The translations under genes and the position numbers were made by a program. DNA of 64,000 bases from Silene latifolia (Eukaryota > Streptophyta > Magnoliopsida > Caryophyllales > Caryophyllaceae), in assembly GCF_048544455.1 (NCBI RefSeq), contig NC_133536.1, positions 167,324,825-167,388,824 of the forward strand. The letters are read 5' to 3'. Below the pieces are notes generated by a model. It was not told the origin of the DNA. It made no database searches and saw only the letters and a list, made by a program, of their open reading frames with translations. Of the stretch, positions 1 to 10,960 are shown in pieces (positions within the stretch are counted from its first letter, which is position 1; each line of letters opens with the position of its first letter).

Positions 1-1686
1 GGCACAAAGTTGATGGCCTGATATGGTTCATTCAGGTGCCGTTTGTGCCCATGAGCGGACCCATCGTTCCCGTTGCCCCTGATGACAACATGGATTACTC
101 CTATCCGTTCAAAGACGGACTTGCTATTTGATCCGCCGACATCTGGTTTTTGGCCTCCGGCAACATATTTGTCGAGGCTCCCCTTCCGGATCAGTTCTTC
201 AATGGCATCCTTCAGATGTCGGCAATCGTTGGTTAAGTGTCCGGTGTGGCCGTGGTACTCACAGTACTGGCTCGTGTCACCGTCACTCCTCGGCCTAGGG
301 GGTCTTTCCCACTTCTGGCCCTCGTTCTTGCTCAAAGCGAAGACCTCGGCGGCCGATACGACTAGGGGGGTGTGATCATCGTACCGTTTTTTGCAGTACG
401 TTCCCGAGCTCCCCCCGGCATCCGCCGAGCTCCGTTTCCTGGCAGACTTGTCTGACCGTGACCTATTATTCTCACGGCGTCTTTCATCGGACCGTGACCC
501 GTTGTTGTCACGGCGTCTTTCATCCGGGTTGTCCTTTCGGCGGCTCTTCTTTTCTGAGTGCTCGGCCTCGCTGGGGCCTACCCAGGTCTTGTGATAGTCC
601 TCTACCTTGATGGCTTGGTCAGCCATCTTCCTGGCGGCGTCTAAGCCCAGGCCTCCGCACTTGATGAGCTCATTTTTTAATTCTCCCCTTGGGAGGCCTT
701 TCATCAGCGCGAAAGCCGCCAATTCGGGATTAATTTCTCGAATCTGCTGAACCTTTCCGTCGAACCTCTTCACATAGCTTCGTAGAGACTCGCCCCCCTC
801 CTGTTTGATAGTTAGGAGGTCCGACGTCTCCACGGCCCTCCTCTTATTGCAAGAGTACTGGGCTAGGAAGGCGTCCCTTAGGTCGGCGTAATAGTATACC
901 GAGCCGTCGGGAAGCCCCTTGTACCAACTTTGAGCCATCCCATGCAAAGTTGTTTGGAAAACTCGGCACCAGACCTCATCGGGCTGCTCCCATACCGACA
1001 TGTAAGACTCGAAAGCCTCAGCGTGGTCGGCTGGATCACTATCTCCCTTGTATGATAGAGGTGGCAACTTGAGCTTAGTTGGCACCGGACTTCTAGGACG
1101 TAGGCGCCGAGGGGTCTGTCGACCACGTGTCGAACGACACGCGGCGATCGGCTCCTCGCATTCCTAATCCGGCTCCTCTCCTCGTAGCGGGAAAGACTCC
1201 TTCTTCGACTTGGACTTCTCCTCCAACTCTGCTGAGTCGGACTCCTCTGGCTCCTTTGGGGTAAGCCTCGTTCGTGCTGCGGGGACGCTGTCCTCCCATG
1301 GGTGCGGGAAGGACTTTGGTCTACCACGCCCACTTTGGGCTCCCCGCGACTTGACCGGGTCGGCTTCTCCTAGTGCTCCGTTCAAATTTCTCGAGTCACG
1401 TTTTGGCCCCGGTCTCCCGGACGGTTTCCGCCGCTCTTGTCGGCGTGACAGTGTGAGCAGGCGTATTACTAATTAGGTCCAGGAGCATTTTCGGTTTGCT
1501 ACGTCAACCACATGTCCCATGATGGTGACTGGTTGGTGGCGGCGGCGTGTCGGGTATTGTTGGCATCCCGAACTCCGGTTGGATTACTCCGCCGGTGGAG
1601 GGCCGCACGACTCGAGCACTGTTGAAGGTATCATCTTGGTAGAAAGCGGTTTCGTCGGTCACGGCTGCGTCTTGTTGTTTCGACAT
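1..1686 (-). pseudogene. gag: gag of Tat-like gypsy element, with in-frame stops, open at window edge
   Basis: Gag forms the particle shell and binds element RNA. The chosen start is the ATG ending at 1686 (MSKQQDAAVTDE...), about 90 bases inside the LTR. The frame meets a TGA near 1504 and a TAG at 1164-1166 in an Arg/Ser/Glu-rich N-terminal part. It is then open from about 1163 to base 1, through a capsid-like region (SYKGDSDPADHAEAFESYM; MAQSWYKGLP), a basic Arg/Ser stretch, and a Cys/His knuckle (CEYHGHTGHLTNDC, near 225-270) followed by RHLKDAIEELIRKGSLDKYV. Such a knuckle followed by a helical segment is typical of plant gypsy gag. The plus-strand ORFs here are shadows. Confidence 0.8.
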
Positions 1687-1761
1687 CTTCTTAGCTTTTT
1701 GGGTGGGTTTTTGTTGTTTTTTTTTTTGGGAATGAATGTGACTAGCTTCTAGTAGCGAGTT

Positions 1762-1779
1762 CCCACAGACGGCGCCAAT
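1762..1779 (-). other. primer-binding site of the Tat-like element
   Basis: Immediately inside the LTR edge at 1780 the minus strand reads ATTGGCGCCGTCTGTGGGAA. A site starting TGGCGCC next to an LTR end in CA is the usual tRNA-primed start of minus-strand DNA synthesis in plant gypsy elements. The tRNA was not identified. Confidence 0.75.
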
Positions 1780-2379
1780 TGTTCCTGTGTAATTCCGCAG
1801 CAAGTATTGTTACCACCCGTGGCTTGTAGAATAATGTCTTGAGTTGAACCCTTCTTGTCTTTATCGTTCCTCTCGGCCTCTCCTGCAACAATGAACGAAC
1901 TGAGGGCTTGGCTTTGTGCCAAGCGTACTCACTCCGACGCTCAAGTCAGTAAACTTAAAGGATTAAGTTGTGTTACTTGGCTAGGTATGTATTGTAGAGA
2001 GATAAGGAAGATATTACCAGATGAATAGTGTATTTAGGTTAAGTTGTGGATCCTTTCCTCAATGAAGGTTGAGGAGTATTTATAGGCTTTTACCTTTTGT
2101 CACGTAGTGGCCAAGTGGCCAAGTGGCTAGCGGTGGAAAGATCGATCTACCCCTCGGCCGAGGGACCTATGGCAGGCCGGCGGGCCCCGTTGACTCACCG
2201 CCGAGGGGTCTTGGATATGAGTACGCGGGTATGTGTCCCGGCCGGCAGTTGCCATGCCGAGACCAGCCGACAGCCGATGGGTCAGACGGCTAGGCGGTCT
2301 AAGTCGTTGACCTGCTGTGGGTATCTTTTACCTTGCTCAATATGTTGACTTGGTCAGCGGTGCAGAATATGCCCCATCA
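1780..2379 (-). repeat. 5' LTR of the Tat-like gypsy element (about 600 bp)
   Basis: On the minus strand it begins TGATGGGGCATATTC and ends GGAACA, giving TG...CA termini, and it is followed by the primer site. A TATA-like box lies in the middle. The partner LTR is outside the window, so boundaries rest on termini and the primer site. Confidence 0.75.
2077..2084 (-). promoter_or_regulatory. TATA-like box in the Tat-like LTR
   Basis: TATAAATA on the minus strand, about 300 bases into the LTR, where the U3/R boundary of a 600-bp LTR would be expected. It is the probable core promoter for the gag transcript; no expression evidence is available. Confidence 0.5.
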
Positions 2380-4770
2380 GAAATTTTATTAAAGGCAAGA
2401 CACTACACTGAGATTGAGTATGTATGATGTTGGAGATCTAAACACTACTCGATATTGAATAAAGAACTTAAATGTTCGTGTATGAATTGACATTATATTG
2501 AGTGTAATCATATAATGATTTTTCTGAGTAGTTCCCGTGATTAAAAATCACATTCAGATTTTTATATAAAATCGTTGATCTCTTAAATTGGGCATTGTAA
2601 ATCAAAGACATTAAAAATCCAATCGCATTACACATTTCTTCCAGAAATATCTGTTATAGTACAAATATGCCCATATAAATTCTCATCGATGATATGAGAA
2701 ATTGAGATCTAAGGTGGTTATGATAAATATTTAGACTATACATTGGTTATAGTTTTTACCACCTTAGGGGGGAGAAAAGTGAGTTAAAGCTGGTAAAAAC
2801 AAAATTGATCCCATAATGAACCAAACGTTCAGAGAAGGTTATACGTTAAATCCATTGAGTAGAGGTTTTTGAATTTGATATAACCATATGTTTTACCAGA
2901 TTAACACAAGTACATACACTTGAAGTGTATTATAATAAAAGTCAATATGAATTGACGGTTCCAATAAATGTGAAATAGCAAGTTTAAGCAGTTGGTATGT
3001 CATACAATTGCTATATTTGAAGTGTCCCTGAAGTGACACGATATCTAAAGGATAATAGATGGCTTAAATGAATATAAGGGTACCACATACATATTCAGAT
3101 TCAGATATCATTAAACAGTACTGATATCATCAAGAGATGATGAAATTATATCGATATATTTATGGAACCTATATGCATTTGCGCGCGATATTTTATGGAC
3201 TTTATAATGGGGATTGTAAATTTAATTAAGTCCATTTTGGTTGTCGACATATAATCAATGATTATAAATGAGCTCATGGACTAGAAATCCAGTTATTGAC
3301 CTGAAGTCAATCCAAATTATGAATGGATAGAAAACTGATCAGTTTGCATTTTGAGTCATCATCATGTGCATATAGAGAGTAAGTTCATCATTGCATCTTA
3401 GTTTTAATATATACATTATTATTGCATTGTTATTAGAATATGTTATTTAGAACTTAGTTTCATATCATATGTATGCACATATTTAATACTATATAATTTT
3501 GAATGGCTAATGATGGAAAGGAGAAATATATTTTACTCCTATTAGGATAGCTCCCTGTAGGAGCCTCTTATAAATGATCATCAATTATTAATGGTTGATC
3601 AATTGAGTTATTGAAAACTCATGATATATAAACCTCTACTATACGATTGAAAGATATCTTGATTAGGTCCAAAATGGAACATCAAAACTCCTATAGAGTT
3701 TATTTGGAAATTATTATTGTCTCAACCTGAAGTTTGAGCGTATGAGAATAATGGTTTAAATGAGCTTCATGCTAAACATGTGGAATTAGTTTATGGTTCA
3801 GAAATACCATAATTGAAAAAACCATAATTGAAAAAATGTAGTCTAAGTCTACAATGAAAAAGTCAATTCATACATATGTGGTTAGCAAAGAAAATCGCTC
3901 AAAGGTATTGGATGATTTATTCAATAATTATCGGATTGATTCTCATTAAGACAGAAAAATAAAGACTGATGGCTACACTCTTTTTCCCTTCGACTAGGTT
4001 TTTTATCCCAACGGGTTTTTCCTACCAAGGTTTTTAACGAGGTAGCACTATAAGCGAATTAATACGCTATAGTCATGAATGTCATTATTGTTGAGATGAC
4101 AATTATTTTCGACATATAATGTTATGTTATATATTGAGGAGAAACTTCATCATAATTATGGAGATATTATTTGAAATGAAGATCCAAGAGTTATTATGAA
4201 ATGATCATATCCAGATTGTGAGTTTCGATGAAATATGAAGATTAAAGTTATCAAGAATTTATACTAATTGAAAATATCAAGTTAACAACGAAGATGGATT
4301 ATATTTCAACAATCAAGAAGTTATCTCAAAGCATGGATTATTTCAAGATATATCAAGTTATGTAATCATCAGGGGGAGTGACACGCGCTGTACTCTTTTT
4401 CCTTAACCATGGTTTTGTCCCACTAGGTTTTCCATGGAAAGGTTTTAACGAGGCAGCATGTTATGCGTGTTTGAAGATTAGTGTACTCTTTTCCTTCACT
4501 AGTGTTTTTCCCATGAGGTTTTCTAGGAAGGTTTTTAACGAGACATTTTCTTCAGCGATGGACATCCAAGGGGGAGTGTTATGAAATATTATGGTATAAT
4601 ATTATATGGATGTCCATATCTTAGAATATTCTAGAGAGTATTATCTTATGAAAACTTTACCCCCATTGTATGTGTATATATACCCCCTCATGATGGAATA
4701 ATAGACAGTTCTGTCTCCCTCCATTCTCTCTAACTTTCTCTCTATAATCTCTTCTCTTTATTTCACAACA
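2380..4770 (+). mobile_element. decayed Ty1/copia internal region with its 3' LTR
   Basis: No usable reading frame remains. The region is AT-rich and full of stops. The orientation comes from the end: a purine-rich CAAGGGGGAGTG at 4568-4578 runs directly into an LTR beginning TGTTATGAAA, as in copia elements. Just upstream is a short pyrimidine-rich motif repeated three times (about 3975-4045, 4385-4460 and 4480-4545) with the pattern ctcttttcc..aggtttt..aaggtttttaacgag. The left end is lost at the Tat-like insertion. I could not recognise RT or integrase motifs. Confidence 0.6.
4577..4770 (+). repeat. 194-bp copia LTR
   Basis: It starts TGTTATGAAATATT after a purine tract and ends TTTCACAACA, so termini are TG...CA. 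It contains a TATA-like tatatatacccc near 4674-4685 and a pyrimidine-rich leader. No second copy is visible, since the 5' part of the element is gone. Confidence 0.7.
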
Positions 4771-6110
4771 GAGTAAGCAAAGGAAATAAAATAAATGTAG
4801 ATTAATCAATGAAAGGAAAGCTCTAGCTTTTCGGGTTCATGCTAATGAATGGAGGTTTAATAGATTTGGGATCAAGAATGAGGTAGTGTCTAGGCATTAG
4901 TCAAGTTCTCTCGGTCTTTTGATCACCTTAGGTTGGGTTAATGGGCTCTCGCTACTTACTAATCATTCCCACCAAGTTACGCTATGCTACGGCGTAATCA
5001 AAATCTCTCCACAATAAGCAAAATTTGAAGGAAAATTGTATCCAAACACCCACACTCTATTTCCCCTCCCATTCCTTCTCTCCCTTTCTCTTCCCTCATA
5101 CTCCCTCCTCTCCATTTTCCTCCACTTTACTATCCAAACACACCCTAAGACTCTAGTGAGACACTCATGTTTGGAATAATTATAGCAATAACAAAGAGAT
5201 TCAACAAATATTCAATACTAAACAACATTATCAATTAATAACTCAATTAGTAAATAAGATTGAAATGAAAATAATGTGAAAACAATAAAATAGATGAGGA
5301 ATTATACCAACACAAAGAAAATATGAATAAATTGACAATTTAAAGATTGAGTCATAAGTTTTCAATACAACGCAAGAATTCAAGAACCCAAACTAAATTA
5401 AGTGAGATTAAGGAAGAATTCAACTAAATATGAAAAGATTAAGGGTAATTAATAAACATTAAAACTAAATAGATGAAAGTTCAAATCTAGGGTTTCATCT
5501 TCTCAAATGTCACAAGACAGGGGTATATATCCAAATCTCCGAAAAGGAAGACGGTAATAAAAAAAAAACAAGGAAGGTAGGCCATTCCCGATTGGGTCGG
5601 GTTATAGACTACAGTGGTCTCGGTCGGGTAATGGGTATCTTGGCCGGGAAGTCTTCAACTTGCACTCTTCCTTCCTTAAGGAAAGGAGCGATCCCTCAGG
5701 GAATGAAATCGATCATTTATTTAATCAAGAATCTCTTATCTTCCCTTAAGGAAGACTACTTCCCTTAAGAGAAGGCACACCGTCTTTAAACCGACTTCTT
5801 ACTTTCCTTGGCTCCCTTCAAGGGTTTCTTGGACAGGCTTTGTGAGACCTCCCACGGTTCTAAGACCGTCACAAAAGTGCAGAAGGCCTCATAGTGTCTC
5901 GACCTCCTCTCGATTTCGGAACGTAAAGGAAAAATTGGTCGAAATCCACGTTTTCTTACAAAATCGCATTGAGTAAAAGAAAACCAACTAGAGGAGGAGA
6001 TTAATCCATAAATTCGCTGAGTGCTAAAGGCAAGAGAAATGAGAGGAACAAGGGGCGTAAAAGAGGATTAAGTGACATTATATCACTGAGGATTAAGTGA
6101 CATTATATCA
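4771..6110 (-). repeat. Athila-type gypsy LTR fragment, minus orientation
   Basis: No coding capacity. On the minus strand the right edge reads TGATATAATGTCACTTAATCC followed by TCTTTTACGCCCC, similar in layout to the starts of the Athila-type LTRs at 46556 and 16873. A TATA-like GGATATATACCCC lies near 5517-5531 (minus). On its 5' side (5575-5840) are several TTAAGG palindromes such as CTTCCCTTAAGGAAG. The left end appears to be where the copia LTR at 4770 inserted. A pyrimidine-rich stretch at 5040-5150, flanked by tatccaaacac(a)ccc on both sides, may be a further small insertion. Confidence 0.45.
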
Positions 6111-6112
6111 CT
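6063..6112. repeat. perfect 25-bp tandem duplication at the LTR edge
   Basis: The unit gaggattaagtgacattata(tcact) occurs at 6063-6087 and again at 6088-6112 without mismatch. It spans the inferred LTR terminus (TGATATAATG on the minus strand). Confidence 0.85.
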
Positions 6113-6855
6113 TGTAAAGATGAACTTTCCAAAGCTATACTGAGTTAATGCACTGGATATACAACTTATTCAATGTAGTTGAGCTGTTACAAAGTTTTAT
6201 TAACAAAATTATCGAGTTATGATACAAAGTTATTGAGCTTAACAGAATAATTATTAGACTCAATAACTTCGTAAACTAGCTCAACAACTTTGTGTAAGAG
6301 CTCAACAACTTTGAGCCGGTTGTACAATGCTATTATACAACTGGTTGTAGGATAGTTTTTGTAAGCCATACTAACCCAACGAGTTGGGTGGATATATAAA
6401 GTCATACCTACCCCACTTACCCATTAACCCGCTACATCATAATTTTATTCGACTTTCTTTTTTTATATAAAAATAGGTTTAGTCACTAATATTTTACCAT
6501 TTTTTTGGATTTATCTTTAAAGTTTTAGATTTTATAAACGATAAGTTAGTAAAAGACCTTATAAAATAGTCATTTTAACATTATATCTAAATTATAACAA
6601 AATAAGACTTATAAAACCTTAATATTATTAATTCTTTTAATGATTGACGGGTATGGAGTAGGTACGAATTTACGATACAAAATCCACCTCCGTCACACTA
6701 CCTATGGGGGGTACAATATTCGTAACCCTACCCGACACGATCACCACCCGTCAAAGTTATACCCATACCCAACCTAATAGAGTGCGGTGTGGTATTTTTA
6801 TTTATGACGCTTAAAATGGAGCTTGTGAGGAGAATTTGTGCATAGTAAAAAAATC
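6113..6855. other. AT-rich intergenic DNA, nothing recognised
   Basis: About 740 bases with no gene, LTR or terminal repeat that I can define. A 6.2-6.4 kb stretch has several near-repeats of caacaacttt/gttattgag, and 6640-6790 holds cccatacc/gggtatgg-like short words. No structure could be closed. Confidence 0.5.
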
Positions 6856-7368
6856 GAATTTTTTGGTAAATAGGTGTTGATTAGCAAAATAATTAGGGAA
6901 TTGGGGTTCCTTTTTAAACTATATTGCTCAATGGTGTCCACATCATCAGTTTTTTTTTCCAGTTTTTATATTAATCCGCTAAGTTTCTTAGCGGCTTAAT
7001 TTTTTTTTTTTTAAAAAAAAGTGAATAGTAAAGTCGCTAAGAAACCTAACGGCTTCACTATTCACGTTTTTTTTTTCAAAAATCGCCACCTTCAAAAACT
7101 GATGACAACCTATTCTAGAAATGAACAACCACTGAAGCCGCTAAGAAAGTTAGCGGCTTCCCTATTTCTCTATTTTTCATAAACTTATGGCATCTATTAT
7201 CTGAAAAATGACAAGGAGATAAAGCCGCTAAGAAACTTAGCGGCTTTGCCTAAAAATTGGAAAAAAAACAAAAGTGATGATGTGGACACCATTGGGGAAA
7301 AATAGTTTCAAAGAAACCCCAACTCCCTAATTAATGTGCTAATCAACCCCAATTTGCCAAAAAAATTC
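6856..7368. mobile_element. 513-bp MITE with about 100-bp terminal inverted repeats and four internal hairpins
   Basis: The left 100 bases (GAATTTTTTGG...CATCATCA) match the reverse complement of the right 100 bases (TGATGATG...CCAAAAAAATTC) with only scattered mismatches. The interior holds four versions of one hairpin: 6976-6996, 7021-7065, 7134-7160 and 7221-7247. Each centres on GCCGCTAAG..CTTAGCGGC or a close variant. There is no ORF. Long inverted termini suggest a Mutator-like family, but the flanking AT-rich DNA gives no clear 8-10 bp target duplication, so the superfamily is unproven. Confidence 0.75.
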
Positions 7369-7425
7369 AAAAACATTCTTGCAAGTAGCACATATGCGAT
7401 GGAGTTTCAAAGGACCGTATGTTTG

Positions 7426-7596
7426 TGAGAAACTTAGGGAAAGGTTATTCTTATTCAATAACTCAATTACATCATATGTTTATATACTACCTAATGCCTT
7501 GTACAATAAGATATCTCTAGCTAATTTAAAGTAAGAACTATATTACATAATAGATTAGGAAATAACTACTATATACGATATTAACATATCTTCATA
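7426..7596 (-). repeat. 3' LTR of the copia element
   Basis: 171 bp matching 12093-12263 with four differences, two near TTAGGG/ATTGGG and two near AAAGTAAGAA/AAGGTAAGCA. In sense it follows the purine tract CTTGAGGGGGAG at 7597-7612. Confidence 0.93.
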
Positions 7597-7612
7597 CTCC
7601 CCCTCAAGTTGG
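7597..7612 (-). other. polypurine tract of the copia element
   Basis: Minus strand AACTTGAGGGGGAG directly upstream of the 3' LTR. This is the expected primer site for plus-strand DNA synthesis. The pol stop codon lies essentially inside it, at 7604. Confidence 0.85.
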
Positions 7613-9088
7613 CGGTTCTCCACTCCAACTGCCCAACTTGCTAACGATATATTCAAAAGGTCGCTTCCCTAAACCCTTTGTAAAGATGTCGGCTAACTGC
7701 TCATTTGATCGAAGAAAACTCATTTTGATCGTTCCATCTAACAAGCACTGTCGTACAAAATGACAATCTACTTCAATGTGCTTTGTCCTCTCGTGGAAAA
7801 CGGGATTCTTAGCTATGTGCATAGCCGCCTGATTATCGCAATGTAACATGATAGGCTTAGTATAACACACCTCCAACGATCCCAGGAAAGTTTTCAACCA
7901 AATCAATTCACTTGTCAACTGCGCCATTGCCCTATACTCCGCTTTTGCGGACGAAAGCGACACTATCACCTGTTTCTTCGTCTTCCACGAGACTGGTGAA
8001 CCTCCCATGCTCACGAAATATCCAGTCAATGACCGCCGTGTCAAAGGACATCGAGCGTAATCCGAATCTGCATAACCTATCAGCTCCAATTCTTTCCCTT
8101 GTTCAAGAACAATTCCTCTGCTTATTGATCCCTTAACATACCGTACGACACGCAATGCTGCATCCCAATGTTCTTTACGCGGCTCTTGTAGAAACTGAGA
8201 CAAAACATGTACGGAATAAACCAATTCCGGGCGCGTGATGGTCAAGTAAACCAATCTCCCGACTAGTCGTCGATACTTCGTTGGATCACGCAAAACATAG
8301 CCCTTGGCCATCTCCAGACCGTGTTGTTGCTCAATGGGAAAGTAGACTGGTTTGGCTCCTACTAATTTTGCTTCCTCGACTATTTCCTGAGCATATTTGC
8401 GCTGACTCAAAAGTAACCCCCTTTTCCCATGAGCTAATTCAATTCCCAGAAAATATTTTAACTTCCCTAGATCCTTGATCCCAAATTTATCATTCAAGAA
8501 ATTCTTAAATTGCTCACATGCTTCCGACGAATTTCCAACCAAAATCATGTCGTCCACATAAATTGAAACGGCTAGAAACGTTACTCCATTATTATATGTA
8601 AATAAAGAATAATCTGCAAGGGACTGTCTAAAACCATACCATTTCAATGATTCTGCTAGTTTGGTAAACCACATACGCGAGGCTTGTTTCAAACCATAAA
8701 TTGACTTCAACAACCGACATACTTTATTCTTACCCTTTACCTCCACCCTTGGCGGAAATCTCATATACACTTCTTCATGTAAGTCTCCATGTAAAAAAGT
8801 GTTATCCACATCTAACTGCGAGATGATCCAACCCTTATTTAGAGCTACTGTCAGTAAGCACCGTACACTGACCATCTTTGCCACGGGAGCAAAAGTCTCT
8901 TGATATTCTATCCCTTCTACTTGTGTGAAGCCTTGTGCCACTAGCCTCGCTTTGTATCTTTCCACACTACCGTCTGCTTTGAACTTAATTTTGTACACCC
9001 ACTTGCATCCTATCGGCTTCTTACCCATAGGGAGGCTAACAATCCTCCATGTATCATTTTCTTCGAGTGCCAATATCTCTTTTCTCAT
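7604..9088 (-). pseudogene. pol: copia pol, reverse transcriptase and RNase H part (494 codons open)
   Basis: The RT copies element RNA into DNA and RNase H removes the RNA. The frame is open over the whole RT-RNase H block. It contains WVYKIKFKADGSVERYKAR, the LDVDNTFLHGDL segment, LKQASRMW, the RT active site YVDDMILVGN, and the RNase H motifs YADSDYARC, SSAKAEYRAM and CDNQAAMHIA, ending TDIFTKGL-like (ADIFTKGLGKRPF). SSAKAEYR has Lys at a normally conserved acidic position. The block lacks its upstream part because the frame breaks between 9089 and 9651, so it is part of a broken polyprotein. Confidence 0.92.
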
Positions 9089-9651
9089 TGCTTCACGCCA
9101 TTTAGGGTCCTTCGACGCATCATTATAATGTGAGGGCTCCTTGTGTTCTGCAATTCGACTAAAAAAACTCTTGTGTACAATTGAATAAGCATTACATGTG
9201 ACACTATCAAATAATGGGTAACGCGTACCTTTCTTCGACGATTCTGATTTGAGCGAGTGTGCAACTCCGATGGTGTTTACTACAGCAGATGAACAATAAT
9301 ATTCTTTCTTCTAGGTGGGCTCAAATTTTTCACGAGCCCATCGTCCCATCTCCACCACTACTGGTGGTGTCTCGACTGGTGTCGTTACAACCTCGTCCTC
9401 CCTTTCTCCTCCCTCTGTCAAGACCACGACATTTTCATCACCCGTATGTGACACTCTCTCACCAGAATCCTCACCAACTACGACACCCTCATCACAAAAA
9501 GGAATATACTTCTCGTCCCTTGTACCTGCCGTTGTAGTAGGTCTTCATCTAACCCATGCTTACTCAGATTCCCTTCCTTGAATGGATAAACGTGCTCCAT
9601 GAACCCCACGTCCCGTGATGTATAAACCTCACGCTTCTCCAAATCGTAGAC
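9089..9651 (-). pseudogene. decayed integrase-RT linker of copia pol
   Basis: This 560-base stretch continues pol, but the frame changes repeatedly. In the minus frames one can follow pieces after the integrase C-terminal region (REVYTSRDVGFMEHVYPFK on one frame near 9600). No single frame joins 9652 to 9088. Low-complexity Ser/Thr/Pro coding, usual for this linker, is probably why lesions accumulate here. Confidence 0.6.
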
Positions 9652-10960
9652 TCACCAACCTTTCTTTCCAGAGGGATACCCCATGAACACACACCGTCTC
9701 CCCCTTTCTGCAAACTTATCTTTTTTTCGAGTTTTGTTGTGCGCATCGCATAAGCATCCAAAAACCCGGATATTGTCTAAATGTGGAGCTCGGTTATGTA
9801 ACAATTCAAATGGTGTTTTGCCATTTAAAATTGAGGTAGGTGTTCTATTAATTAAATACACGGCTGTTAAGACACATTTGCCCCAAAATTTTAAAGGTAA
9901 CCCGGCTTCGAAACGCAAAGCTCGTGCCTTTTCCAAGATATGTCGATGTTTTCTTTCAACGCGACCATTCTGCTGTGGAGTATCGACATTTCTAGTCTGT
10001 AATATCATTCCATTTGCACGATAATATGCTAACATGGACAATGATCGAAATTCGATTCCATTGTCGGATTGAATAATTTTGACGGGTTTATTAAATTGGC
10101 GTTGGGTCATATTACAAAAATCTATAAGCAATTTTCCAACCTCTCTTCTATCTTTCATTAAGTAAACCCATACTCCTCTACTACAATCGTCCACAATTGT
10201 TAAGAAATAATGATCTCCGCTTAACTCATTAGCTCCATAAGGCCCCCAAATATCACAGTGAATAAGATCAAAAATATTAAGTGCTCTTTTATTATTACGA
10301 AAAAAAGTGGAACGAGTTTGCTTGGCTCGAAAACAAGCATCACAAAAATCTTCTTTATTCCATGCGAGATTACTACCAACTAAGGGTGAAACAGAATACA
10401 ATACTTTATTCGAAGGGTGTCCTAATCTTGTATGCCACAAATGAACCTTCCTTCGATCTTCTACCCGACAAGCCAACTTCTTTTCCTGACCTCTGTAGTA
10501 AGAAACACCATCTTCCTGCTTACCCGCTCCAATCATCCTCCTCGAAGATCGGTCCTGTATTACACAAAAATCAGAATAGAAGGTCACAATGCAATCTTTT
10601 TCAATTGTTAATTGTTGGACTGAAATCAAATTACAATTTAATGTCGGGACAAATAAGACGTCTTTCAAGGACAAACCCCCTTCTAAATCAACTTGACCAT
10701 GGACATCAGCATCACGTTGCATTCCATTTGGCAACACGATATTGGCTCGTGTTCCACGAGATGATTTCGTGAATACGTCTTTTCTGCCTGTCATATGTTG
10801 CGAAGCACCAGTATCTAGTATCCAACTATCTTTGAAATCCTTACCTGCCAGCTTCTCTGAATTATGCTTTGCGGGTTTCAATAATGCTTTCAAAGACTGA
10901 AATTCATCTCTTGTCAAACCAAGGTTAGTAGCTGTAGCAAAAATCTCTCCTTGATCCGCC
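9652..10960 (-). pseudogene. pol: copia pol, protease and integrase part
   Basis: The frame enters from gag by a shift near 10930 (FATATNLGLTRDEF). Domains in order: aspartic protease motif DTGASQHMTG (about 10790-10820); GAG-pre-integrase/zinc region with LWHTRLGHPSN and CDACFRAKQ (10320-10450); integrase core with D in HCDIWGPY, D in SDNGIEF and E in NGRVERKHRHIL (about 9945-10250); then NRTPTSILNGKTPFELL and FGCLCDAHNK. All three catalytic acidic residues of the integrase are visible. The frame ends at a TGA at 9652 right after GYPSGKKGW, through a frameshift, so no full pol can be made. Confidence 0.9.

Larger units (their letters stand above)
1..2379 (-). mobile_element. Tat-like Ty3/gypsy LTR retrotransposon, 5' part, cut by the window edge
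   Basis: Reading right to left, the element shows an LTR (2379 to 1780), a primer-binding site directly after it, and a gag gene that stays open to base 1. Pol and the 3' LTR would lie outside the window. The Tat assignment is inferred from the gag zinc-knuckle context and from the primer site (TGGCGCCGTCTGTGGGAA). The element apparently inserted into the decayed copia DNA that begins at 2380; the target duplication cannot be checked because the other end is missing. Confidence 0.8.

Noticed and set aside
878..1333. 151-codon minus-strand ORF in the first element
   Set aside because: Its frame agrees with no gag motif. The true gag frame is the one with SYKGDSDPADH and the zinc knuckle; this ORF is a shadow across a shift-prone basic region.
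5040..5150. Pyrimidine-rich block as a possible host-gene promoter or 5' UTR
   Set aside because: Flanked by the same tatccaaacac(a)ccc word on both sides and embedded in an LTR fragment; no gene follows.
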